Source: Thiohalospira sp051746205
GTDB lineage: Bacteria; Pseudomonadota; Gammaproteobacteria; Thiohalospirales; Thiohalospiraceae
Direction: 5' to 3'
DNA length: 64,000 nucleotides
Assembly: GCA_051746205.1 (NCBI GenBank)
Contig: JBNJEU010000005.1
Coordinates: 8,448 to 72,447 of the forward strand
Numbering within the stretch: position 1 is the stretch's first letter; every line of letters starts with the position of its first letter. This document shows positions 25,084 to 33,038 of this stretch, piece by piece. The notes beneath the pieces were generated by a model. It made no database searches, was not told where the DNA came from, and saw nothing but the letters and a program-made list of their open reading frames with translations. The position numbers and the translations under genes were made by a program.

Positions 25084-26919
25084 ATGGTGAAGTGGCTGCG
25101 TTCGCTCTGGCTTCCCGCCACCCTGCTGATCCTGGCCGGTGGGTTCTGGGCGAGTCCCGATTTCAAAGGGGTCGCCGGCGGCATCGCCCTCTTCCTGTTC
25201 GGCATGCGCTCGCTGGAGGAAGGTTTCAGGACCTTCACCGGCGGGACCCTGGAGCAATTGTTGCGTCGTTCCACCGATCGGCTGTGGAAGAGCCTCGGTT
25301 TCGGACTGGTGGCGACGACCCTGATGCAGTCCAGCACGCTGGTCTCGCTGATCACCATCGCCTTTGTCAGCTCCGGGATGATCACGCTGGCCGGCGGGAT
25401 CGGGATCATCATGGGGGCGAACCTCGGCACCACCACCGGGGCGTGGCTCATCGCCGGCCTCGGTCTGCGGGTGGACATCGCCGCCTATGCCATGCCCTTT
25501 GTGGTCTTCGGGGTGGTGTTGCTGTTCCAGCGCACCGTTCACATGAAAGGGTTCGGCTATCTCTGCCTCGGCGTTGGCTTCCTCTTCCTCGGGATCCACT
25601 ACATCAAGGAGGGGTTCGACGCCTTCTCCGGGGATCTCGACCTGGCCGCCTTCGCCATGACCGGGTTTGCCGGGGTGCTGGTCTATACCGCCGTGGGCCT
25701 GGTCGCCACGGTGATCACCCAGTCCAGCCATGCCACCCTGCTGCTGGTGATTACCGCGCTGGCCAGCGGGCAGATCGGCTACGAGAATGCCCTGGCGGTG
25801 ACCATCGGCGCCAATCTGGGCAGCACCACATCGGCGCTGCTGGGGGGGGTGACTGCCAACCTTGGTGGCAAGCGGTTGGCCATTGCCCATGTGATCTTCA
25901 ATGTCACGACGGCGGTGCTGACCATTGCGCTCATTGTCCCGATGGTCTGGATCGTGGAGGTGGTCAGCTCATCCATCGGCATCGCCCCCGGCGACTACAT
26001 GCTTCAGCTGGCGGTCTTCCATACTCTCTTCAACCTCATGGGCGTTGTACTCATGGCCCCCTTCGTCAGGCAGCTGGAGGGCCTGTTACTGAGCCATGTG
26101 ACGATTTCCCGGGGGGATGTGGAAACGCCCCGGTATCTCTATCCAGAGGCGCTGGGGACACCGGACACGGCGGTCAGCGCGGTGCGCAGCGAGGTCGGCC
26201 GACTGTTCGAAAACGCCTACGGTCTCATCGCCCATGGTCTCGGCCTCCGCCGGGTGGTCATCGAATCGGAACAGTCTCTGAGTGACGCGGTGGCGAACAC
26301 CCGCCGGATCATGCCGCTGGATGTGGACAACCTGTACGAGGCACGGGTGAAGTCGCTGCACAGCAGCATCGTCGCCTTCATCAGCGAGGCCCAGCGCCAC
26401 AACCTTTCGGAAGGGGCCATCAACGAACTCTTCGCGTTGCGCCAGGCCAGCCAGGACGTGGTCGAGGCGGTCAAGGCGATGAAACACCTCCACAAGAATC
26501 TCCTGCGGTACGGGGTCTCGGGGGATCCGGCCATCCGCGACCGGTACGACGCCATGCGATTGCAACTGGCGCGGCTCCTGCGAGAGATCCGTCAATTGCA
26601 ATCGGAATCGCCCGAGGACGTCACCGGTCTGTCACTGGATGCCCTCAAGGTGGAACTGGAAAAATCGACTCACCGGCAGATGAACGCGATCGATGAGCAG
26701 ATCCGCCGACGCCAGATCAGCCCCGAGGTTGCCACCTCGATGATGAACGACGAGGGCTACGCCCGCGCCATCGGGAAGCGACTGATCCGGGCGGCGCGCT
26801 CGCTGGTACCGCCGCGCGCCCAGGCGGAGCGGGATGCCGAGACACAGCTCAGTCTGGATGACGACGCCATTGCCGAACTGGTGGAAGAGGAATCGTCGGG
26901 GGGGGAGAGCAAGCGATGA
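25084..26919 (+). CDS. Na+/phosphate cotransporter with PhoU-like C-terminus
   Basis: A 611-residue NptA/YjbB-type carrier. The membrane part (residues about 1-350) contains the repeated QSS motifs of the Na/Pi-II family (LMQSSTLVSL and ITQSSHATLLL), each followed by a GANLG stretch. The cytoplasmic C-terminus (about 375-600) is helical and PhoU-like. The ATG at 25084 is used because it begins just before the first hydrophobic segment. It overlaps the next small gene by four bases. Confidence 0.9.
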   Translation: MVKWLRSLWLPATLLILAGGFWASPDFKGVAGGIALFLFGMRSLEEGFRTFTGGTLEQLLRRSTDRLWKSLGFGLVATTLMQSSTLVSLITIAFVSSGMITLAGGIGIIMGANLGTTTGAWLIAGLGLRVDIAAYAMPFVVFGVVLLFQRTVHMKGFGYLCLGVGFLFLGIHYIKEGFDAFSGDLDLAAFAMTGFAGVLVYTAVGLVATVITQSSHATLLLVITALASGQIGYENALAVTIGANLGSTTSALLGGVTANLGGKRLAIAHVIFNVTTAVLTIALIVPMVWIVEVVSSSIGIAPGDYMLQLAVFHTLFNLMGVVLMAPFVRQLEGLLLSHVTISRGDVETPRYLYPEALGTPDTAVSAVRSEVGRLFENAYGLIAHGLGLRRVVIESEQSLSDAVANTRRIMPLDVDNLYEARVKSLHSSIVAFISEAQRHNLSEGAINELFALRQASQDVVEAVKAMKHLHKNLLRYGVSGDPAIRDRYDAMRLQLARLLREIRQLQSESPEDVTGLSLDALKVELEKSTHRQMNAIDEQIRRRQISPEVATSMMNDEGYARAIGKRLIRAARSLVPPRAQAERDAETQLSLDDDAIAELVEEESSGGESKR

Positions 26920-27194
26920 AAACCCGTACCTTGCTGGAACGCCTGGCCACGTTGCTCGGTTCTGACAGTCCGGCCCTGTGGCGGGAACGCCGGGCCATCC
27001 TGGAGGTGTTGGGCCGGCTTCGGGCCAAGGAGCGCAAGTTCCAGCGCCAGCTAGCCGAAAGCAGTGACGACGAGGAACGCGAGGCACTGCAAGGACGGCT
27101 GCGGGTGGTCCATGCCCAGCGGCGCAAGGGGGTCGAGCGGCTGCTCGAAATCCGCCGATACCGTCGGGAAAAAGGGGGCCGATCCCGGCTCTAG
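26916..27194 (+). CDS. Small charged coiled-coil protein, unknown function
   Basis: A 92-residue protein rich in Arg, Glu and Leu with two helical, coiled-coil-like stretches (about residues 20-50 and 52-85), ending in basic residues. It starts as ATGA overlapping the transporter stop, so it is probably made together with it and may be an accessory to it. No family is recognised. Its stop and the msrQ stop share the palindrome CTAG. Confidence 0.65.
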   Translation: MKTRTLLERLATLLGSDSPALWRERRAILEVLGRLRAKERKFQRQLAESSDDEEREALQGRLRVVHAQRRKGVERLLEIRRYRREKGGRSRL

Positions 27195-27787
27195 CGACGA
27201 TCCATGAGGGCACTTCCGATCCGGAAGCCCAGCAGCACTCCGAACACGACCGCGTAGTACGTGAATTCCCGATAATCGGCCCGGATCTGCATCCAGTAAT
27301 GGAGCAGACCGAGGGCGAGGGCGGGGTAGATGAGCCGGTGCAACCACTGCCAGGTTTGCCGCTTCATGCGCCGTTTCACCATCGCGGGCGAGGTCAGCGC
27401 CAGCGGGAGCAGCAACAGCAGTGCCGCCAGTCCCGTGGCGAGGTAGGGGAGGTCCAGCACTTCCTTCCAGGCCCACCCCCACGCCCATCCCTGTATCACT
27501 CCGAGCCAGATCAGGGCGTGGCCGAGCAGCCAGGCCCAGGCCCAGAGTCCCAGCCGGCGTCGCACCGCCATGAATCCCGACCAGCGGGTCAACCGGAAGG
27601 CGGGGCCCAGGGACAGGGTCGCGAGGAGCAGGAACAGGCCGGTGGTTCCGGCGAAGTGCATCGCCGTCTCTTCCGGAATGATCCCGAGCGCGCCCCGGCG
27701 CCACGCCCACGCCAGCCAGAGGGCGGGCACCACCCCGGCGGCGGTGATCAGCAGGCGGAGGGCGATGACGAGCCGGGGGTGGCGCAT
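27191..27787 (-). CDS. msrQ: Heme-binding membrane subunit MsrQ
   Basis: A 198-residue, six-helix membrane protein (ferric-reductase/YedZ fold) passing electrons from the respiratory chain to MsrP. Histidines are visible in GHALIWLGV and WLHRLIYPALALGLLHYW. It starts within the msrP stop (TGATG) and is co-transcribed with it. Confidence 0.93.
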   Translation of the reverse strand: MRHPRLVIALRLLITAAGVVPALWLAWAWRRGALGIIPEETAMHFAGTTGLFLLLATLSLGPAFRLTRWSGFMAVRRRLGLWAWAWLLGHALIWLGVIQGWAWGWAWKEVLDLPYLATGLAALLLLLPLALTSPAMVKRRMKRQTWQWLHRLIYPALALGLLHYWMQIRADYREFTYYAVVFGVLLGFRIGSALMDRR

Positions 27788-28746
27788 CAGAAGTGCTTCG
27801 TCAGATCCATGTCCGAGTAGAGGTGGGCGACCTCTTCGCCGTAGCCGTTGAACATTTCCGTCTCCCGCTTGCCCGATTCACCGATGCGTCGCTCCCGCGC
27901 CTGGTTCCAGCGCGGGTGGGAGACCTCCGGATTGACGTTGGCGTAGAAGCCGTACTCGTTCGGCGCGGCCTCCTCCCAGGTGGTGGTCGGCCTGTCCTCC
28001 TGGAGATGGATCCGGACGATGGACTTGATGCTCTTGAAGCCGTACTTCCACGGGACCACCAGCCGCAGCGGCGCGCCGTTCTGGTTCGGCAGTTCCCGGC
28101 CGTAGAGACCGACGGCGAGGAGGGTCAGCGGGTGCATGGCCTCGTCCATGCGCAGCGCCTCGCGGTACGGCCAGTCGAGGATGTCGCGCCGCTGACCGCG
28201 CATCTGTTCCGGGTCGTGCAGGGTCTCGAAGACCACGTATTTCGCCCGCGAGGTCGGCCCGTGGCGCTTCAGCAGCGCGCCCAGCTCGAAGCCGTTCCAC
28301 GGGATGACCATGGACCACGCCTCCACGCAGCGCAGCCGGTAGATCCGCTCCTCCAGGGTCTGCGGACGAACGATGTCCTCGAAGGCGAAAGTGCCCGGTT
28401 TCTCCACCTCGCCGTCGATGGTGACCGACCAGGGGTCGGTGTCGAGCTGGTGGGCCCAGTCGGCCGGGTCGCGCTTGCGGGTGCCGAATTCGTAGAAGTT
28501 GTTGTAGCCGGTGACGGCGTCGTGATCGGTGAGCGCTTCGTCGGTGGTGTGGGGACCGGTCCCGGCGGCCTCCAGCGACTCCTCGAGCCAGTCCGCGCGG
28601 GCCGGGATGCCGTATCCGGCGAGTCCTCCGCCGAGCGCCGCCCCGAGGAGCAGACCGCTGCTCTGGCGCAGGAATCGGCGGCGATCCCGGTACACGGATT
28701 CGGGGGTGATGGGGCCGGGAGGGAGGGGATACCGGTAGCGCGTCAT
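27787..28746 (-). CDS. msrP: Periplasmic methionine sulfoxide reductase catalytic subunit MsrP
   Basis: Molybdopterin enzyme of 319 residues repairing oxidised methionine in periplasmic proteins. The Tat signal is DRRRFLRQSSGLLLG (residues about 21-35). The molybdenum ligand is C140 in RCVEAWSMVIPW. The GAPLRLVVPWKYGFKS segment is typical. It forms the msrPQ operon and lies behind an FNR-like box. Confidence 0.95.
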   Translation of the reverse strand: MTRYRYPLPPGPITPESVYRDRRRFLRQSSGLLLGAALGGGLAGYGIPARADWLEESLEAAGTGPHTTDEALTDHDAVTGYNNFYEFGTRKRDPADWAHQLDTDPWSVTIDGEVEKPGTFAFEDIVRPQTLEERIYRLRCVEAWSMVIPWNGFELGALLKRHGPTSRAKYVVFETLHDPEQMRGQRRDILDWPYREALRMDEAMHPLTLLAVGLYGRELPNQNGAPLRLVVPWKYGFKSIKSIVRIHLQEDRPTTTWEEAAPNEYGFYANVNPEVSHPRWNQARERRIGESGKRETEMFNGYGEEVAHLYSDMDLTKHF

Positions 28747-28773
28747 TGGGCTCTCGCTTGCTGCGTGGCCCCG

Positions 28774-28816
28774 ATACTGGATGGGTCCAGAGGGGGCGTA
28801 GATTGATCCGGATCAT
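28774..28816 (-). promoter_or_regulatory. FNR/Crp-like box and -10 of msrPQ
   Basis: TTGAT-CCGG-ATCAT at 28803-28816 differs by one base from the FNR/Anr consensus TTGATN4ATCAA. On the minus strand CAGTAT (28774-28779) could be the -10; the box centre is then near -42, the class II activator position. The core TGATCCGGATCA is a perfect palindrome, so another regulator is possible. Confidence 0.45.
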
Positions 28817-29052
28817 GGGCTCAAGGGTCAGTCCCGGCATGGGGTGGTTCCGCTTGCCGAGTTTGTAGACCCAGTCTAGCTTGGATTGAGAATAAATACA
28901 GAGGCCCCGGTTACTGAATCGATGAAGACTGATGGTATTCCGACAACCCTTGGGGAGAACAACATGCGATGCACGACGTTCCGTATGTCGCCATGACCCG
29001 CCGAGGCCGTGGCGTTCGGGAGAGCCCGGATTCGTTTTCCGACGTCGCGCGA
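28817..29052. other. Intergenic stretch between msrP and the AMMECR1 gene
   Basis: With the msrP leader this makes 306 bases without a gene. Bases about 28860-28930 are more AT-rich than the surroundings (AGAATAAATACAG). No convincing ORF, terminator or complete promoter is seen; reading frames crossing it are overlaps of the AMMECR1 gene. Confidence 0.5.
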
Positions 29053-29658
29053 TCAGTCGGGCGATTCGAAAACCGGACCGCCCACCGTGTGGCTGGTATA
29101 GCGCTCCAGGCGCGCCCGTTCCAGCGGGAAATCCGGTGGCAGACCGGCCTTCCGGCGCAACTGGCGCAGAAACTCCGCCGGGTCCGGCAGGCTCTCCCAG
29201 ACCGCCGGCAGGAAGGTGCCCCGGTGGCCGTCGGCCTCGAGCACCAGGCCGTCCTCGCCGGGGCGGAGCTTCGACAGCAGATCCGCCTCCGAGGCGAAGG
29301 CCAGCGGTTCCGGCGGCGTCAGCACGGCCACCGAGACATCGAGCCCCTCGAGTTCATCCGGCGTGACCGGCGGAAAGCGCGGGTCCCGGGCGGCGGCCGC
29401 GGCGGCGTTGTGAATCACATCGGCCGCGAGCGGCCGCACCGCCTCCAGTGAACCGATGCAGCCCCGCAGTCCGTCCGCCGCTTCCCCGGCTTGTCGCTGT
29501 TTCAGGGTGACGAAGCTCGCCCCGGGGCGAGCGAGTTCGTCCGGCTCCCGAGGGGGTTCCGGCAGCGGCTCGGCGCGAGCGGTGGCGATCACACCGGCCC
29601 GTGCCAGTGCGAGCAGCGCTTCGCGGGCGGCCGGGGAAGGGCCTTCGGACGCGTTCAT
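29053..29658 (-). CDS. AMMECR1-family protein (AmmeMemoRadiSam system protein A)
   Basis: A 201-residue AMMECR1-domain protein; the family hallmark LRGCIGS is present, as are DPRFPPVTPDEL and DGHRGTFLPAVWE. Biochemical function is unknown. It is encoded just downstream of MEMO with a four-base ATGA overlap, and the matching radical SAM enzyme is encoded divergently 1.1 kb away, giving the three-protein set known as AmmeMemoRadiSam. Confidence 0.9.
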   Translation of the reverse strand: MNASEGPSPAAREALLALARAGVIATARAEPLPEPPREPDELARPGASFVTLKQRQAGEAADGLRGCIGSLEAVRPLAADVIHNAAAAAARDPRFPPVTPDELEGLDVSVAVLTPPEPLAFASEADLLSKLRPGEDGLVLEADGHRGTFLPAVWESLPDPAEFLRQLRRKAGLPPDFPLERARLERYTSHTVGGPVFESPD

Positions 29659-30470
29659 GCCGCCACCTCGGAGGTGCCCGGTTCGATGAAGGCGTAGGCC
29701 CCGTAGCCGACCACCTGTTCCGGGCTCCCGGCGGTGTCCGCCGAGGTGCGCCGATCCAGGGTCTTCGCGACCAGGCCGCGTCGACGGGCCACGGTCAGCA
29801 GGCCGTTGAGGGGGGTGCGGCCACAGGCGTTGTCGAAGCCGATGGCGTCGGGGCGCAGCTCCTCGATGGCGCGGGAGGTCGCGCCGTCCAGTTGCCGGGC
29901 GGTGGACTCGTCGTGGAAGTGCGAGAGGTCGGAACTGATCACCACCAGCGTCTCCGGTCCGCCCCACAGGCGGTCGAGGACCTCGGCCACCTCGTCCGGT
30001 TCGGCCTCGCCGACCACCAGCGGCACGATCCGGAACTCGCCGAGGACGCGCTGGAGGAACGGCAACTGGACTTCGAGACTGTGTTCCCGGGCGTGGGCGA
30101 CGGCCAGGTTGCCCACCTGGGGCAGGTCGGCGATGGCGGCGATGCCGTCGGTGTCCACGGGGATGTCGCCCAGCGGCGTGCGCAGGGCGTCGACATCCGG
30201 CAGCGCGAGGCCGCGGAAGGGGACGCGGTGCGCCGGCCCCAGCAGTATGACCCGGCGGATCGATTCGCGCCGGGGGGCCACGGCGCGGTAGACGCTGGCG
30301 GCCACCGGGCCGGAATAGGGGTAACCGGCGTGCGGGGCGACGATGGCCTTGGGTGCCGGGCCTTCGCCGGGCGCCGCCGCGGCCAGATAGTCGTCCACCA
30401 TCCGGCCGAGGGTGCCGGCGTCGGCGGGGTAGAACATGCCCGCCACGGCGGGCTGGCGGATCGCGGTCAC
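29655..30470 (-). CDS. MEMO-family protein (AmmeMemoRadiSam system protein B)
   Basis: A 271-residue MEMO1-like protein, structurally related to class III extradiol dioxygenases. The residues matching the metal site of human MEMO1 are present: His in APHAGYPYSG, His in LLGPAHRVPF and Cys in DNACGRTPLN. The GTG at 30470 (VTAIRQPAVAGMFYP) is preferred because GGGAG lies seven bases upstream and the conserved domain begins here. A -10-like TATAGA on the minus strand lies at 30517-30522. Confidence 0.88.
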   Translation of the reverse strand: MTAIRQPAVAGMFYPADAGTLGRMVDDYLAAAAPGEGPAPKAIVAPHAGYPYSGPVAASVYRAVAPRRESIRRVILLGPAHRVPFRGLALPDVDALRTPLGDIPVDTDGIAAIADLPQVGNLAVAHAREHSLEVQLPFLQRVLGEFRIVPLVVGEAEPDEVAEVLDRLWGGPETLVVISSDLSHFHDESTARQLDGATSRAIEELRPDAIGFDNACGRTPLNGLLTVARRRGLVAKTLDRRTSADTAGSPEQVVGYGAYAFIEPGTSEVAA

Positions 30471-30555
30471 TGTCGTGCTCCCGGACCCCGACGGGATCCC
30501 ATGACGGTCTGAATGATCTATACCTCCAATGTAGGATCGAACATGCGACATTCCA

Positions 30556-30736
30556 AGCCGTTCGAGCCCGGGTGGGTGCGGCGGCGCGGGGGATCGGGTG
30601 GGAGGCTCGATCCGGGGGCGTCAGCGGCCATGGATGGCCGCTGTCGAGCTTACATGGATGTATTCATGGCGTCCCCCGGGTCGACGCCCCCCACCCGATC
30701 CCCCGCGCCGCCGCACCCACCCGGGCTCGAACGGCT
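30556..30736. repeat. 47-bp perfect inverted repeat with nested inner palindromes
   Basis: The left arm 30556-30602 (starting AGCCGTTCGAG, ending GGGTGGG) is repeated exactly in inverted orientation at 30690-30736. Within the 87-base spacer a second pair (TCGATCCGGGGG at 30607-30618 and its near-complement ending at 30684) and a central hairpin (AGCGGCCA-TGGA-TGGCCGCT, 30623-30642) form further stems. It fills most of the gap between the MEMO gene and the radical SAM gene, ending 11 bases before that gene's GGAGG. There is no ORF, T-run or obvious target duplication. Confidence 0.95.
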
Positions 30737-30758
30737 GAACAGACCTCGGAGGATGCTG

Positions 30759-31892
30759 ATGACCGACCAGCCCATTCGAACGCCCGGCGAGAGTGACCGG
30801 CCCGACATCGTGCCGACGCAGTACTGGCATGTGCTCGACGACGGTCGAGTGCAGTGCGATCTCTGTCCACGCTTCTGCAAGTTGAAGGAGGGGCAGCGCG
30901 GCCTCTGCTTCGTGCGCGGCAACGATGGTGGTCAGGTGGTGCTGGCCACCTACGGTCGATCCAGCGGCTTCTGCATCGACCCCATCGAGAAGAAGCCGCT
31001 GAATCACTTTCTGCCCGGGTCGCCGGTGCTGTCGTTCGGGACCGCCGGCTGCAATCTGGCCTGCAAGTACTGCCAGAACTGGGACATGACCAAGGCGCGT
31101 GAGACCGATATCCTGGCCGACTACGCCTCGCCGGAAACGGTGGCACGCACCGCCGAGGCGTATGGTTGTCGGAGCATCGCCTACACTTACAACGACCCGA
31201 TCATCTTCCACGAGTACGCCATCGACATCGCGAAGGCGTGCCGGGAGCGTGGCATCCGCTCGGTGGCGGTGACCTCCGGCTACGTCTCTCCGGAACCTCG
31301 GGCCGAGTTCTATCGGTACATGGACGCCGCCAACATCGACCTGAAGGCGTTCAGCGAAGAGTTCTATCGCACGCTCACCGGCGGCGAGCTGCAGCCGGTT
31401 CTCGATACCATCCGCTATATTTATCACGAGACCGATGTCTGGCTGGAGCTGACGACCCTGGTCATCCCCGGTCACAACGACAGCGCCGACGAGATCGCCG
31501 AACTCAGCGCCTGGGTGCGTGATGAACTGGGTCCCGAGGTGCCGCTGCACTTTACCGCCTTCCATCCCGACTGGAAGATGACCGATACACCGCCGACGCC
31601 GCTGGCGACCCTGCGCGACGCTCGCGCCATTGCCCGGGAAGCGGGGTTGCACCATGTCTATCTCGGCAACGTGCTCGAACCGGAGGGCGGGGTGACGCGG
31701 TGCCACGCCTGTGGTGCCGAGGTCATCCGGCGCGACGGCTATACCCTGACCCACTGGGGGCTGGAGAGCGGTGGTCGTTGTGCCCAGTGCGGGGCGGTGG
31801 TGTCCGGGGTGTTCGAGGCGGAGCCCGGCGACTGGGGGAGTCGGCGGCAACCTGTGCGCCTCGCCTCGGAAAAAGGGGACAGTCCCGTTTAA
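30759..31892 (+). CDS. AmmeMemoRadiSam system radical SAM enzyme
   Basis: A 377-residue PflA-related radical SAM protein. The [4Fe-4S] motif is CNLACKYC (CxxxCxxC) in GTAGCNLACKYCQNWD. An N-terminal cysteine cluster (CDLCPRFC ... GLCFVR) and a C-terminal zinc-ribbon-like CHACG ... CAQCG are further metal sites. Start is the ATG at 30759, six bases after GGAGG. Substrate unknown. The gene meets dapE tail to tail, their stops sharing TTAA. Confidence 0.92.
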   Translation: MTDQPIRTPGESDRPDIVPTQYWHVLDDGRVQCDLCPRFCKLKEGQRGLCFVRGNDGGQVVLATYGRSSGFCIDPIEKKPLNHFLPGSPVLSFGTAGCNLACKYCQNWDMTKARETDILADYASPETVARTAEAYGCRSIAYTYNDPIIFHEYAIDIAKACRERGIRSVAVTSGYVSPEPRAEFYRYMDAANIDLKAFSEEFYRTLTGGELQPVLDTIRYIYHETDVWLELTTLVIPGHNDSADEIAELSAWVRDELGPEVPLHFTAFHPDWKMTDTPPTPLATLRDARAIAREAGLHHVYLGNVLEPEGGVTRCHACGAEVIRRDGYTLTHWGLESGGRCAQCGAVVSGVFEAEPGDWGSRRQPVRLASEKGDSPV

Positions 31893-33034
31893 CCGAGAAG
31901 CCGCCGCAGCAGGGCCTGATGGACGAGATGGAGCTGGTCAAGGTGGGCCGCCTCGACCCGCTCGTCCACCTGGTGGATGGTGGCGTTGAGCGGACCCAGC
32001 TCGACCACCTGCGCCCCGGTCGGGGCGATGAAGCGCCCGTCCGAGGTGCCGCCGGAGGTCGACAGCGCCGGTTCGCGGCCCAGCACCTCGGCCACCGCCG
32101 CCCGCACGCCGTCGACCAGTGTCCCCGGCTCGGTGACGAAGGCCTCTCCCGAGAGCACCCATTCCAGCTCGTAGTCGAGCCCGTGGCGTTCGAGGATCGC
32201 CTCCACCCGCGCCTTCAGCCCCTCCGCCGTCGACGCCGTGCCGAAGCGGAAGTTGAACATCACCTCCAGGGTGCCGGGGATGATGTTGGTCGCCCCGGTG
32301 CCGGCGCTGATGTTGGCGATCTGGAAGCCGGTGGGCGGGAAGAAGTCGTCGCCCCGGTCCCACTCGGTGGCGGCCAGCTCCGCCAGCGCCGGCGCGGCCC
32401 GGTGGACCGGATTGTCGGCCAGATGGGGGTAGGCGACATGGCCCTGGCGCCCCTTCACGGTCAGATACCCGCTCAGGGAGCCGCGCCGGCCGTTCTTCAC
32501 GGCGTCGGCCAGTTGCTCGGCGGAGGAGGGCTCGCCCACCAGACACCAGTCGATGGTCTCACCGCGCGCCACCAGGGTGTCGATTACCCGTTTGGTGCCG
32601 TTGACCGCCGGCCCTTCCTCGTCGCTGGTGAGCAGGAAGCCGATGCGCCCCCGGGGGCTGGTGCCGCCGGCGAGATAGGCCTCGACGGCGGTGACCATGG
32701 CCGCCACCGAGCCCTTCATGTCGGCGGCGCCGCGCCCGCGCAGCAGGCCGTCGGCATCGATGGTCGGTACGAACGGCGGCGTCGACCACGCCGACTCCGG
32801 CCCGGTCGGCACCACGTCGACGTGGCCGGCAAAGACCAGCAGCGGGCCGCTGTCGCCGTACACCGCCCAGAGGTTGTCCACCTCCTCGAACGGCATCGAT
32901 TCGACGGTGAAGCCGACGGCGGCCAGCCGCTCGCCGATGAGCGCCAGACAGCCGGCATCGTCCGGGGTCACCGAGCGCCGGCCGATGAGGTCGCGGGCCA
33001 GCGCCAGGGTGGCCGATTCGCCGTTCGCCGCCAC
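31889..33034 (-). CDS. dapE: Succinyl-diaminopimelate desuccinylase
   Basis: M20-family zinc hydrolase of 381 residues releasing LL-diaminopimelate. Metal-site stretches are FAGHVDVVPTG, GRGAADMKG and TSDEEGPAVNGT; the C-terminal GGTSDGRFIAPTGAQVVELG is also typical. A GTG at 33034 is the start, with GGAG seven bases upstream. Last gene of dapC-dapD-dapE. Confidence 0.96.
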   Translation of the reverse strand: MAANGESATLALARDLIGRRSVTPDDAGCLALIGERLAAVGFTVESMPFEEVDNLWAVYGDSGPLLVFAGHVDVVPTGPESAWSTPPFVPTIDADGLLRGRGAADMKGSVAAMVTAVEAYLAGGTSPRGRIGFLLTSDEEGPAVNGTKRVIDTLVARGETIDWCLVGEPSSAEQLADAVKNGRRGSLSGYLTVKGRQGHVAYPHLADNPVHRAAPALAELAATEWDRGDDFFPPTGFQIANISAGTGATNIIPGTLEVMFNFRFGTASTAEGLKARVEAILERHGLDYELEWVLSGEAFVTEPGTLVDGVRAAVAEVLGREPALSTSGGTSDGRFIAPTGAQVVELGPLNATIHQVDERVEAAHLDQLHLVHQALLRRLLG

Positions 33035-33038
33035 CTCC

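Noticed and set aside
30556..30736. Insertion sequence or tRNA remnant at the inverted repeat
   Set aside because: No transposase frame and no flanking target duplication; the GTTCGAGCCC stretch resembles a T-arm but no acceptor stem or anticodon arm can be drawn.
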